Shown piece after piece: positions 18,426 through 27,079 of a stretch of DNA of 64,000 bases; the stretch's first letter is position 1, and every line of letters begins with the position of its first letter. This DNA is from Chloroflexota bacterium (lineage in GTDB: Bacteria; Chloroflexota; Anaerolineae; Aggregatilineales; Phototrophicaceae). The DNA lies in NCBI GenBank assembly GCA_011523515.1, contig WTGO01000065.1, forward strand, positions 34,294 through 98,293. The letters run 5' to 3'. Position numbers and translations under genes: made by a program. The notes under the pieces are model-generated. The model saw only the letters and a list, made by a program, of their open reading frames with translations. It did no database searches and was not told the DNA's origin.

Positions 18426-19805
18426 ATGGTCACCGGTCCCAGCTTCGAAGAAATGCTTCACCCGCAAACGATTGATCCGTCTATCCGCGCGGAAGCTTTG
18501 GCGGCGCTGAACGCCGACCCGCTCAATCCCATTAATCTGTACAACATCACCTGGCGTGACGCAAATGATCGCGTCTACCACCTGGTTCTGCCCAGCGAGC
18601 TCACCGGCGTCGATGCGCGCATAGTCGTGATTTACGGGGGAGACTTTCCCTCCGGCAGCCACAAAGTCGGCGCGGCCTATTCAGTTCTGCTGGAGAAACA
18701 ATTGCTGAGCGAGGTCGATCCCATGGCGCACACGCTGGTCTGGCCCTCGACCGGCAACTACGGTATCGGCGGCGCTTTCATCGGTTGTCGTATGGAATAC
18801 GACAGCATCGTGGTGCTGCCGGAAGAGATGAGCCAGGAGCGCTTCGACCGCATCGCCAGCTATGGCGCCGGCATCGTCCGCACCGCCGGCAGCGAAAGCA
18901 ACGTCAAGGAAATCTACGACGAGGTGAAGCGCTTGAGCGGAGGCGACCCCAAAATTCGTGTACTGAACCAATTCGAGGTGATGGGCAATTACCGCTTTCA
19001 TTACCACGTGACCGGCAATACCTTGGTGGAGCTGGCGGCAGAATTGCGGGCCGAGGGTGTTGGAGCCGGCAAAATTTCGGCCTTTGTTTCGGCCATGGGC
19101 AGCGCCGGCGCCATCGCCGCCGGCGACCGGCTCAAGCAAGTCTGGCATGACCACAAGATCGTTGGCCTCGAACCGATTCAATGCCCAACCTTGTTCAATA
19201 ACGGCTACGGCGCCCACGAGATCCAGGGCATCGGCGACAAACATGTGACTTGGATACACAACGTGCTCAACATGGATGCGTTAATGGCCATCGACGACCG
19301 GGATGCCTTGAATGGGCTGCGCGTCCTGGCTGAAGCGCCCGGCCGGGAAGTGTTGACCAAACGCTTCGGGCTGGATCCGCAGCTGGTGAAAAAATTGTCG
19401 CAGGTTTTGGGCATCAGCGGTGTCTGCAATATTATCGGCGCTATCAAAACGGCCAAATTTTACGGCATGGGCAGCGATGACGTCATCGTGACCGTCGCCA
19501 CCGATGCCATGGAGCGCTACGGCTCGGTCATGTCAAGCCTGCGCGACCAGCACGGTCCGCTGGATGAGGCGAGCGCGACCGCCATCGTGAACGGCGTCTA
19601 CCAGCGAGCCGGCACGGACTGGGTCATGGAAGGCTGCCGCGCTGCGCGGGAACGCTGGCACAATCTCAAGTATTACACCTGGGTTGAGCAGCAGGGCAAG
19701 TCGGTCGCCGAGTTAGACGCGCAACGCGATCCGGCCTGGTGGAACGCTCATCAAGAGCTGGTGGCGGATATTGACAAGCGCCTGCTCGACCAGCGCCAAG
19801 GCTAA
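18426..19805 (+). CDS. Fold-type II PLP-dependent lyase/synthase (cysteine-synthase-like)
   Basis: A 459-residue tryptophan-synthase-beta/cysteine-synthase superfamily protein. The likely PLP Lys is in GDFPSGSHKVGAAYSVL (near residue 82), with a substrate loop WPSTGNYGIGGAF, SAMGSAGAIAAGDRLKQ, and a C-terminal VTVATDAMERYGS. It is longer than CysK and differs from classical diaminopropionate ammonia-lyase. Its place between YgeW/carbamate kinase and SsnA makes it a candidate for the amino-acid lyase step that YgeX performs in E. coli; that is inference. GAGGAG precedes the ATG at 18426. Confidence 0.75.
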   Translation: MVTGPSFEEMLHPQTIDPSIRAEALAALNADPLNPINLYNITWRDANDRVYHLVLPSELTGVDARIVVIYGGDFPSGSHKVGAAYSVLLEKQLLSEVDPMAHTLVWPSTGNYGIGGAFIGCRMEYDSIVVLPEEMSQERFDRIASYGAGIVRTAGSESNVKEIYDEVKRLSGGDPKIRVLNQFEVMGNYRFHYHVTGNTLVELAAELRAEGVGAGKISAFVSAMGSAGAIAAGDRLKQVWHDHKIVGLEPIQCPTLFNNGYGAHEIQGIGDKHVTWIHNVLNMDALMAIDDRDALNGLRVLAEAPGREVLTKRFGLDPQLVKKLSQVLGISGVCNIIGAIKTAKFYGMGSDDVIVTVATDAMERYGSVMSSLRDQHGPLDEASATAIVNGVYQRAGTDWVMEGCRAARERWHNLKYYTWVEQQGKSVAELDAQRDPAWWNAHQELVADIDKRLLDQRQG

Positions 19806-19825
19806 GGCAGATTCCGGAGAGGCGT

Positions 19826-20269
19826 ATGTACGCCGACGATCGAGTGCTGGTCGCGGTACTCAACCGCAAAAAAGACTTTGACATCGCCCGCCGGCAGCTT
19901 TGGTATCGCATACCGGAGCGGCAATTGCCGCGCGGCTTGAACGCCGAGTACATCGCCTTCTTTCTCAGCGGCAAAGTATTTCGCGAGCGCAGCGGCAGCA
20001 TCGCCTATTTCGCTCGCGTCACCGGCTTGGAGCTGGCGCGGCGGGCCGATTTGCTGCCCGACGAAGACAGACGGGCGGCTGATATCTATTTCAAGCTTCA
20101 ATTCCGAAACTTGGTCGAAAAAGACCCGCCAATAGATAATGTGCCGGCGCGCTCCATCAGTTTCATTCGCACCACCTGGGATCGCTTCATCAGCGCCGAG
20201 ACGATTGCCGATCTCTACCGCGCCGGCGACTTCTATGTCGATCGGGTTTATCACGCGCTGCGTAATTAG
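19826..20269 (+). CDS. Hypothetical protein
   Basis: A 147-residue soluble protein with good ribosome site (GGAGAGG) before the ATG and tight spacing on both sides (20 bp each). Basic/aromatic stretches such as RRQLWYRIPERQLP and SISFIRTTWDRF resemble DNA- or nucleotide-handling proteins, but no motif is decisive and there are no membrane helices. Its place just before ssnA suggests a link to the pathway. Confidence 0.55.
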   Translation: MYADDRVLVAVLNRKKDFDIARRQLWYRIPERQLPRGLNAEYIAFFLSGKVFRERSGSIAYFARVTGLELARRADLLPDEDRRAADIYFKLQFRNLVEKDPPIDNVPARSISFIRTTWDRFISAETIADLYRAGDFYVDRVYHALRN

Positions 20270-20290
20270 GCGACGAGGGAACGACCTGCT

Positions 20291-21643
20291 ATGTTAATTG
20301 TAAATGCCAACATCATTACCTTGGGCGCGGCGCCGCAAGTGCTGTCGGATGCGGCCTTGTACATCGACGGCGACCGTATCGGCGCTGTCGGCAGCCGCGC
20401 CCAATTGGAAGCGAACTATCCGGCGGCGGAAATCGTTGACGCTCGCGGCCAATACGTCATGCCCGGCGGCATTTGCGCGCATACGCACTTTTACGGCGCC
20501 TACGCCCGCGGCATGGCGATTCCGGGCGCGCCGCCGCGCGACTTTCCGCAGATTCTGCAGCGACTGTGGTGGCCGCTGGACAAAGCCCTGGACCGCGACA
20601 GCGTACGCGCCAGCGCTTTGGTCTGCTTGCTGGACGCCATCAAACACGGCACGACCAGTTTGGTTGACCATCACGCCAGCCCCAACTGCATTGACGGCAG
20701 CCTGGACATCATCGGCGAGGCGGTCGATACGGCTGGATTGCGCGCCGTCCTTTGCTACGAGGTGACGGACCGCGACGGCATGGAAATGATGCGCGCCGGC
20801 ATCGCCGAGAATCTGCGCTTCATGCGCGCGGCGGCGGAACATCCACGGCTGCGCGGGACCTTTGGCTTGCACGCCAGCTTGACGCTCAACGACGAAAGCT
20901 TGCGTGCCTGCGCCGATGCGCTGCCGGACGAAGCGGGCTTCCATATCCACGTGGCCGAACATGAGGCCGACGAAGACGACAGCCTGAATCGCAGCGGTCT
21001 GCGCGTGGTCGAGCGCCTGGACCGCTACGGCATTTGGCGCGATTCCTCCATCGCCGCCCATTGCGTCCATATCAACGAAGCCGAGCGCGACATATTGTTG
21101 GATCGCGGCGTATGGGTCAGCCATCAACCGCGCTCCAATATGAATAACGGCGTGGGCGCCGCCGACATCGACAGCTTGCTGGCGTCCGGAATCAAACTTT
21201 GTTTGGGCAACGACGGCTTCAGCAACAATATGTGGGCGGAATGGAAAGCCGCTTATTTGCTGCACAAAGTTGTGAATCGTGATCCGCGCCGCGCTGACGG
21301 CATGAATATCGCCCGCATGGCCTGGCACAATAATGCTCGCCTGATAGAGCGGTTTTTCCCCGGCGTGACTATCGGCGAGTTATCGCCCGGCGCCGTGGCC
21401 GACCTGATATTCGTCGACTACCAACCCTTCACACCGCTGAGCGCGGGCAATTTGCCCTGGCACCTGCTCTTCGGCTTTGAAGCTTCCATGGTCACCACCA
21501 CCATATGCGCCGGTCGAATCCTGATGCGCGATCGGCAGCTGCTGACGCTGGACGAATCCGAAATCGCTACCGAAGCCCTGGCGCTGGCGCCAAAAGTATG
21601 GGAGCGCTATACGCGAAATGCGCAAGATACTTTACAATGCTAG
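20291..21643 (+). CDS. ssnA: SsnA-family aminohydrolase
   Basis: A 450-residue amidohydrolase. The N-terminal metal motif AHTHFYGAYARGMAIPGAPP, then LQRLWWPLDKAL and HGTTSLVDHHASPN, are near-identical in pattern to E. coli SsnA. Further sites are FHIHVAEHEAD, AAHCVHI and CLGNDGFSNNMW. SsnA is part of the known urate/purine-degradation cluster and is thought to deaminate or hydrolyse a ring-derived intermediate. It is followed 31 bp later by an F420:NADP reductase gene, an arrangement not found in E. coli. Confidence 0.93.
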   Translation: MLIVNANIITLGAAPQVLSDAALYIDGDRIGAVGSRAQLEANYPAAEIVDARGQYVMPGGICAHTHFYGAYARGMAIPGAPPRDFPQILQRLWWPLDKALDRDSVRASALVCLLDAIKHGTTSLVDHHASPNCIDGSLDIIGEAVDTAGLRAVLCYEVTDRDGMEMMRAGIAENLRFMRAAAEHPRLRGTFGLHASLTLNDESLRACADALPDEAGFHIHVAEHEADEDDSLNRSGLRVVERLDRYGIWRDSSIAAHCVHINEAERDILLDRGVWVSHQPRSNMNNGVGAADIDSLLASGIKLCLGNDGFSNNMWAEWKAAYLLHKVVNRDPRRADGMNIARMAWHNNARLIERFFPGVTIGELSPGAVADLIFVDYQPFTPLSAGNLPWHLLFGFEASMVTTTICAGRILMRDRQLLTLDESEIATEALALAPKVWERYTRNAQDTLQC

Positions 21644-21674
21644 CGTGAAGGCGAGCAGTGAGACCGGGACAGCG

Positions 21675-22331
21675 ATGAAGACATTGGCGATATTGGGCGG
21701 AACAGGCAAAGAAGGCGCTGGCTTGGCCATGCGCTGGGCCCTCAAGGGCTATCAAGTCGTGATTGGCTCTCGTGATGAAAGCAGAGCCAAGACGCGCGCG
21801 GCGGAAATGAATACCGAGCTGGGTGGTGACTACCTGCAGGGAATGGCCAATATCGCCGCGGCCGCGGCCGCCGATATCGTGATTTTAAGTGTGCCGTATA
21901 GCGCGCATAAACTGACCCTGGAGGGGGTACGCGAAGCCTGTCGGGGCAAGGTCCTGGTTGATTTAACCGTTCCGCTGCGTCCGCCTGAGATTATGGCGGT
22001 GAATCTGCCGGCCGGCGGGGCCGCCGCCTTGGAAGCGCAGGAACTTCTCGGCGCCGATGTCACCGTAGTCGCCGCCTTTCAGAATGTAAGCGCCGTTAAG
22101 CTGCGGCAGCTGGATCGCGCTGTAGATTGCGATGTATTAGTCTGCGCCGACAGCGAGACGGCCAAGGCGGCGGCGAGTGATCTGGTAGCGGCGGCCGGCA
22201 TGCGCGCCATCGACGCCGGCCCCTTGAAGAACGCGGTAGCGGCGGAATCGCTGACGCCGATTCTGCTCCACATCAACCGCGCCTACAAAGTAAAGGGCGC
22301 CGGCATTCGCATCACGGGATTGGACGGCTAG
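21675..22331 (+). CDS. npdG: F420:NADP oxidoreductase (NADPH-dependent F420 reductase)
   Basis: A 218-residue Rossmann protein. N-terminal LGGTGKEGAGLAMRWALKG and VVIGSRDE (NADP phosphate contact), then VILSVPYSAH and the LVDLTVPLRPP loop, match the Fno/NpdG family. It exchanges hydride between F420H2 and NADP. ATG 21675 follows a GGGA site; an upstream frame start at 21618 lies inside ssnA. It is followed after 2 bp by cofE, so the block is translated as a unit. Confidence 0.88.
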   Translation: MKTLAILGGTGKEGAGLAMRWALKGYQVVIGSRDESRAKTRAAEMNTELGGDYLQGMANIAAAAAADIVILSVPYSAHKLTLEGVREACRGKVLVDLTVPLRPPEIMAVNLPAGGAAALEAQELLGADVTVVAAFQNVSAVKLRQLDRAVDCDVLVCADSETAKAAASDLVAAAGMRAIDAGPLKNAVAAESLTPILLHINRAYKVKGAGIRITGLDG

Positions 22332-22333
22332 TC

Positions 22334-23101
22334 ATGCCGAGCGCGCCAAAGCTGGTCGCCTGCGTGATTCCGGATATTCCGCTGATTCAGGCCGGCGATG
22401 ATCTGGTAGATATCATCTTGTCGCGGTCGCAAGCCGCCGCTCTGCAATTGCGGAGCGGAGACACGCTGGTTATCGCCTCCAAGATTGTCGCCAAGGCCGA
22501 AGGGCGTGCGATGGCGCTGGCCGCAGTCTGCCCATCACCTGAAGCTTGCGACTTGGCGGCGGAAACGGGCAAAGATCCGCGCCTGGTCGAACTGATATTG
22601 AGCGAGTCGCGGCGCGTATCGCGAAAACGCAGAGGCGTTTTGGTGACGGAGCACCGCCTGGGCTTCGTTTCGGCCAATGCCGGTATCGATCAGAGTAATA
22701 TCGAAGGCGGCGATGAAGCCGCGCTGCTGCTGCCGCTGGATCCGGATGGTTCCGCTGACGGGATTCGCGCCGGTTTGCGGCGACGGCTGGGCGTCGATTT
22801 GGCCGTCGTCATCAGCGACACCCACGGTCGCGCTTTCCGCGTGGGCAATGTCGGCGTCGCCATCGGCGTATCCGGCATCCCCTCCGTGCGTGACTTGCGA
22901 GGCAGCCGCGACTTGTACGGCCGTGTGCTTGAGGTGACGCAAGTGGCCTATGCCGATCTGGTGGCTTCGGCGGCTCATTTGCTTGGCGGCGAGGCCGATG
23001 AAGGTTTGCCCGTCGTCTTGATCCGCGGCTTGGATATGCGCTGCGCCCACGGGCGCGCGACCGATATGATCCGCGCGGCCGAACATGATCTCTACCGCTA
23101 A
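22334..23101 (+). CDS. cofE: Coenzyme F420-0:L-glutamate ligase
   Basis: A 255-residue CofE. Conserved blocks are VIPDIPLIQAGDDL, DTLVIASKIVAKAEGR, SANAGIDQSNI, VVISDTHGRAFRVGNVGVAIG and GRVLEVTQVAYAD. It adds L-glutamates to F420-0 with GTP. In mycobacteria this activity is fused to an FMN domain in FbiB; here the FMN partner is the separate next gene, overlapping or abutting by a few bases. Confidence 0.95.
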   Translation: MPSAPKLVACVIPDIPLIQAGDDLVDIILSRSQAAALQLRSGDTLVIASKIVAKAEGRAMALAAVCPSPEACDLAAETGKDPRLVELILSESRRVSRKRRGVLVTEHRLGFVSANAGIDQSNIEGGDEAALLLPLDPDGSADGIRAGLRRRLGVDLAVVISDTHGRAFRVGNVGVAIGVSGIPSVRDLRGSRDLYGRVLEVTQVAYADLVASAAHLLGGEADEGLPVVLIRGLDMRCAHGRATDMIRAAEHDLYR

Positions 23102-23108
23102 TGCCGCC

Positions 23109-23714
23109 ATGAAGGCCGCCGAATTGTCCCAGCTGCTGCGTAAACGGCGTTCGTTGCGGCGTTATCATGCCGATGCCGTGCCCCGCGAGTATATTGAGCA
23201 AATTCTGGACGCGGCCGTCTGGGCGCCTTCCGCCCACAATCGCCAGCCCTGGCGTTTTGTAGTCATCAGCCGGGCCGAGACCAAGGCGCGCCTGGCCCGC
23301 GAAATGGGCGCGAAATTGCGCAGCGATTTGACCGCGGACAATGTGCCGCAGGCAGTCATAGACGCGGACGTAGGCCGCTCTTGCCAGCGGATCACGGCGG
23401 CGCCGCTGCTGCTGCTGCTCTGCATGAGCCTGCAGGACATGGACGTCTACGGCGACGGGCGGCGCGACGCCCACGAACGGACGATGGCGCAACAGAGCGC
23501 AGCCATGGCCGGGCAGAACATTTTGCTGATGGCGGCCAGCCTGGGCTTGGGCGCTTGCTGGATGTGCGCGCCGCTATTCTGTCAAAGCCTGGTCGCGTCG
23601 GTGCTGGACCTGCCGGCGGATTGGCAGCCGCAAGGCTTGATCACGCTGGGATTCCCAGCGCAGCAACGGCAGCGGGAGCGCGACCCGTGGGAAACGAGAA
23701 CAATTTGGCGTTAA
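23109..23714 (+). CDS. FMN nitroreductase-family protein, probable dehydro-F420 reductase
   Basis: About 201 residues of the nitroreductase fold: RKRRSLRRYHADAVP (FMN phosphate contact), WAPSAHNRQPWRF, and late GLGACWMCAPLFC. It sits between cofE and cofD, where mycobacterial FbiB has this domain fused to CofE. The FbiB C-terminal domain reduces dehydro-F420-0, so this is its likely role here, implying the phosphoenolpyruvate-based F420 route. ATG at 23109 was chosen; 23085 is an alternative that overlaps cofE. Confidence 0.72.
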   Translation: MKAAELSQLLRKRRSLRRYHADAVPREYIEQILDAAVWAPSAHNRQPWRFVVISRAETKARLAREMGAKLRSDLTADNVPQAVIDADVGRSCQRITAAPLLLLLCMSLQDMDVYGDGRRDAHERTMAQQSAAMAGQNILLMAASLGLGACWMCAPLFCQSLVASVLDLPADWQPQGLITLGFPAQQRQRERDPWETRTIWR

Positions 23715-24649
23715 ATAAGAACGTTGCGGTCTTGATCGGCGGTGTGGGCGGCACCAAATTGGCCAGCGGCTTGATTAAAGTCGTCGCGCCAGCGCGGCTG
23801 ACGTTTATCATCAACACCGGCGACGACTTCTGTCATCTGGGCCTGAAGATTTGCCCGGATCTGGATACCTTGATGTATACCTTGGCCGGCTCGGTGGATC
23901 CAGATTTGGGCTGGGGCATGGCCGCTGATTCGACCACGACGCTGGAAAGCCTGGAACAAAACTACGGCGTCGAACCCTGGTTCCGGCTGGGCGACAAAGA
24001 CCTGGCCACGCATCTGCTGCGCTCGCAGCTCTTGCGACAAGGGCAATCGCTCACCGCGGTCACCGGCTGCCTCGCCCGGCGCCTGGGCCTGAGCGCGCGA
24101 CTGTTGCCCATGTGCGATGAGGCTATGCCCACCATCATTAGCACTGCGGAACAGGGCGAATTGGGCTTTCAGGAATACTTTGTGAAACATCGCTGGCGGC
24201 CAGTCGTAGAGTCTATAAGACACCAGAATTGCGAAAAGGCAGCCATGTCGCCGGCGGTTTCTGCCGCGCTTGAACAAGCGGATATCATTTTGATCGCGCC
24301 ATCGAATCCCTGGCTGTCCGTGGCGCCGATTCTCGCTGTTCCCGGCCTGCGGGCGGCGCTTAAACGCGCTGACGCGCCGGTGGTGGCGGTCACGCCGATA
24401 ATAGCCGGCGCGGCCGTGAAAGGCCCGACGGCGAAGATCATGGCCGAGTTGGGTTTGACTGTATCCGCTGCAGCGGTGGCGGAATTCTACGCCGGCGTTA
24501 TCGACGGCTTCGTCAATGACTGTCGCAACGAACCGCTCCCTGCGCCAAACCTGCGGACGGTGCGGCTGGATACATTAATGACGGACACGATCGCCAAAGC
24601 CGCGTTGGCGCGTAATACCCTCGAGTGGATTGCCGGGTGGGCCGCATGA
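23687..24649 (+). CDS. cofD: 2-phospho-L-lactate/PEP transferase CofD
   Basis: A 320-residue CofD/FbiA. N-terminal LIGGVGGTKLASGL (residues ~16-29), INTGDDFCHLGLKICPDLDTLMYTL, LGDKDLATHL and APSNPWLSVAPIL are family signatures. It joins FO to the activated phospholactyl or phosphoenolpyruvyl group. The GTG at 23687 has GGGAG 8 bp upstream and overlaps the nitroreductase end by 28 bp; a longer frame runs upstream but has no support. Confidence 0.93.
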   Translation: MGNENNLALNKNVAVLIGGVGGTKLASGLIKVVAPARLTFIINTGDDFCHLGLKICPDLDTLMYTLAGSVDPDLGWGMAADSTTTLESLEQNYGVEPWFRLGDKDLATHLLRSQLLRQGQSLTAVTGCLARRLGLSARLLPMCDEAMPTIISTAEQGELGFQEYFVKHRWRPVVESIRHQNCEKAAMSPAVSAALEQADIILIAPSNPWLSVAPILAVPGLRAALKRADAPVVAVTPIIAGAAVKGPTAKIMAELGLTVSAAAVAEFYAGVIDGFVNDCRNEPLPAPNLRTVRLDTLMTDTIAKAALARNTLEWIAGWAA

Positions 24650-25293
24650 GTCTTTGGGCCATTATCCCGGTCAAGCCCTTGAAGAACGCCAAGAGCCGCC
24701 TGACGCCGGTGCTTTCGCCCGAGCAGCGCTTTGAGCTAGCGCAAGCCATGTTTCGCCATGTCTTGTCGGTGACCACCACCATACAGCAGGTTACGGGCGT
24801 GCTGGTCATATCGCGCGATACCAAGGCCCTGGCGATCGCGCGCGAAATGGGCGCCAAGACCTTGCAAGAGGGGGCCATGTCGAATTTGAATCCGGCTTTG
24901 CTGCGCGCGACTATGGTGGTCCAGAGTTGGCGCGCCGATTCGGTGCTGGTTTTGCCGGCGGACTTGCCCTTCATCAATGCCGAAGATCTGCGCGATATGA
25001 TTCAGCTGGCGTCTGATCGCTCAGTCGTTATCGCGACCGACCGCGATCGCGACGGAACCAATGCGCTGCTGATACGGCCGCCCGGCGCCATCGAATACGA
25101 TTATGGCAGCGGGAGTTATGAGCGGCACCTGCGCCTGGCCCGGGCCGCCGGTCTGCAGGTGAGAGAATTCCGGTCCGAAAGGATGTCGCTGGATATTGAT
25201 GTGCCCGATGATTTGCGCGAATATCAGGAAATTCTCGACCGTGGGCATTTTGGTCACCTGCCATCTTTCAGCGTCATGTGCGGCGCCGGTTGA
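24646..25293 (+). CDS. cofC: CofC/FbiD guanylyltransferase
   Basis: A 215-residue nucleotidyltransferase. N-terminal WAIIPVKPLKNAKSRL, then VLVLPADLPFI, DRDGTNALL and a C-terminal LDIDVPDDL are characteristic of CofC. It activates 2-phospholactate or phosphoenolpyruvate with GTP for CofD. The ATG overlaps the cofD stop (ATGA), so the pair is translationally coupled. FO synthase genes (cofG/cofH or fbiC) are not in the window. Confidence 0.92.
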   Translation: MSLWAIIPVKPLKNAKSRLTPVLSPEQRFELAQAMFRHVLSVTTTIQQVTGVLVISRDTKALAIAREMGAKTLQEGAMSNLNPALLRATMVVQSWRADSVLVLPADLPFINAEDLRDMIQLASDRSVVIATDRDRDGTNALLIRPPGAIEYDYGSGSYERHLRLARAAGLQVREFRSERMSLDIDVPDDLREYQEILDRGHFGHLPSFSVMCGAG

Positions 25294-25307
25294 CTGTCGG
25301 GCGAGAT

Positions 25308-25337
25308 TTGCTTGTTCGGCCGAATTTGATAGATAAT
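25308..25337 (+). promoter_or_regulatory. Possible internal promoter before LLM gene
   Basis: TTGCTT (25308-25313) and GATAAT (25332-25337) with an 18-bp spacer, in the 84-bp gap after cofC. The -35 match is weak. Confidence 0.35.
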
Positions 25338-25352
25338 GATGGAGGAGACGTA

Positions 25353-25385
25353 GTGAATAGCGAAGTGGAGAAACCTTATGGCTGA
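25353..25385 (+). CDS. Possible 10-codon leader ORF overlapping LLM start
   Basis: GTG at 25353 lies 5 bp after a strong GGAGGAG (25341-25347). It reads ten codons ([10 protein letters not shown]) to a TGA at 25383-25385, which overlaps the LLM start codon region in another frame. It could couple or attenuate translation of the LLM gene. No experimental basis; the strong site could also serve the LLM ATG at long spacing. Confidence 0.3.
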   Translation: MNSEVEKPYG

Positions 25386-26385
25386 TCGCGTTGCGCTTTA
25401 CTTGCAGGACGCACATCCTTTGGCCGACGCCATCGAATACGTGAAGTACGCTGAGCTATGCGGCTTCGAAGCCGTATGGCAAGCCGAGAGCCGCCTGGTG
25501 CGCGATGCCATCGTGCCCATGGCCGCCTTCGCCGCCGTCACCTCGCGCATCAAGATCGGCTCCGGCGTGATCAACAACTGGACGCGCAATGCCGCCGTAA
25601 TCGCCGCCACTTTTTTGACGCTGGACGACCTGGCGCAAGATCGCATCTATTGCGGCATCGGCGCCTGGTGGGACCCGCTGGCGGCCAAGGTCGGCATCAG
25701 CCGGCGCAAAAACTTGCTGGCCATGCGCGAAGTGGTGATGGTCGTGCGCCGGCTGCTCAATCGCGAGCGCGTCAGCTTTGACGGCGAGTTCGTGCAAATG
25801 GACGATGTTGAACTCGATGTCGTGCATGGTCGCAAGGAGCCGCGCAATGTGCCGATTTATATCGGCGCTACCGGTCCCAAGATGATGGCCTTGACCGGCG
25901 AGATCGCGGATGGCGCCGTGCTCAATTATTTGGTGTCGCCCAAATACAACGAGATGGCTATGGCGCAGCTGGAAATCGGCGCCAAGAAGGCCGGCAAGTC
26001 AATCCACGATGTCGACCGCCCGCAATTGGTGGTCTGTTCAGTGGACAGCGACCGCGCCCGGGCGCTTGATGGGGCGCGCAAGCTGGTGACGCAATACCTG
26101 GGTCAGCAGCCGCATATCATGAAAGCCAGCGGCGTCAGCCAGGACCTGCTAGACGAAATCAACCAGGTATTGACCTGGCCCGCCACCGAGGAGCAGATCC
26201 TGGAAGCGATGAAGCTGGTGCCGGACGATGTCGTGCAGATGATCACCGCCTCGGGCACGCCGGACGAGGTCAAGGCGAAAGTGCGCGAATACGTAGCGGC
26301 CGGCGCCACCTGTCCGATTCTCTACCCGCTGGGCGCCGATGTTCGCTTAATGATCGATACCTTCGCCAGCGGTTTTTCCAGCTAG
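25378..26385 (+). CDS. LLM-class F420-dependent oxidoreductase
   Basis: A 335-residue bacterial-luciferase-like TIM barrel: N-terminal [14 protein letters not shown], the [14 protein letters not shown] strand, GIGAWWDP, and [28 protein letters not shown]. This pattern resembles methylene-tetrahydromethanopterin reductase (Mer)-type F420 enzymes. Its position directly after F420 biosynthesis and reductase genes favours F420 over FMN. The substrate is unknown; a reduction of a purine-derived or pterin intermediate is conceivable. A GGAG about 9 bp upstream can serve the ATG. Confidence 0.8.
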   Translation: MADRVALYLQDAHPLADAIEYVKYAELCGFEAVWQAESRLVRDAIVPMAAFAAVTSRIKIGSGVINNWTRNAAVIAATFLTLDDLAQDRIYCGIGAWWDPLAAKVGISRRKNLLAMREVVMVVRRLLNRERVSFDGEFVQMDDVELDVVHGRKEPRNVPIYIGATGPKMMALTGEIADGAVLNYLVSPKYNEMAMAQLEIGAKKAGKSIHDVDRPQLVVCSVDSDRARALDGARKLVTQYLGQQPHIMKASGVSQDLLDEINQVLTWPATEEQILEAMKLVPDDVVQMITASGTPDEVKAKVREYVAAGATCPILYPLGADVRLMIDTFASGFSS

Positions 26386-26424
26386 GTCAAACCGATACAC
26401 AGCGCACTAGCGAAGGCGGCTGGC

Positions 26425-27039
26425 GTGGTCAAAATCCTCTGTGTCAGCGATACCGAGATGCCGCAGCTTCACAGCGCGGTAAACTTGCGCCGGCAGTACA
26501 GCGATATCGATATGATTATCAGCTGCGGCGATATGCCGCCGGGCTATCTGGATTTCATCACCAGCATCATCAGCGTGCCCATGTTTTACGTGCGCGGCAA
26601 CCACGATGAAGCGTATGACTCGGAACCGCCCGGCGGCGTCAATTTGCACCGGCAGGTAGTTGAGTATCGCGGGCTGCTCATGGCGGGATTGGAAGGCTCA
26701 ATAAAGTACAATCGCGGCGTTATTCAGTACACGCAGTCGCAGATGCAGCGCATGGTGCTGGGTTTGGCGCCGTCGATATTTTGGAATCGCTGGGCGCGCA
26801 AACGCGGCATCGACCTCTTTGTCACCCACTCGCCGGCGCTGAACATCCATGACGGCAATGATGTGGCGCACCGCGGCTTCAGCGGTTTCCTCAATTTTAT
26901 GAAGTGGTATCGTCCGCGCTACATGCTTCACGGGCATGTGCATATCTGGGATCGGCGCAAGATTGTGCGGACTCAATATATGTCGACCTGCGTTATGAAT
27001 ATCAATCCCTTTACGGTTCTGGATCTGGAGCCGGTCTAG
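26425..27039 (+). CDS. Calcineurin-like metallophosphoesterase
   Basis: A 204-residue phosphoesterase: VSDTEMPQL in place of the more usual D-x-H first motif, ISCGDMPPG, VRGNHDEAY, THSPALNI and LHGHVHIWD, in family order. It would cleave a phosphoester or phosphodiester using two metals in the cytoplasm. GTG start 26425 with AAGG upstream. It sits between the LLM and Mo-hydroxylase genes, in the same run. Confidence 0.8.
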   Translation: MVKILCVSDTEMPQLHSAVNLRRQYSDIDMIISCGDMPPGYLDFITSIISVPMFYVRGNHDEAYDSEPPGGVNLHRQVVEYRGLLMAGLEGSIKYNRGVIQYTQSQMQRMVLGLAPSIFWNRWARKRGIDLFVTHSPALNIHDGNDVAHRGFSGFLNFMKWYRPRYMLHGHVHIWDRRKIVRTQYMSTCVMNINPFTVLDLEPV

Positions 27040-27079
27040 AAGGCCGCTCCGACTAATCAGCCTGGGAGGCGCGCCGACC

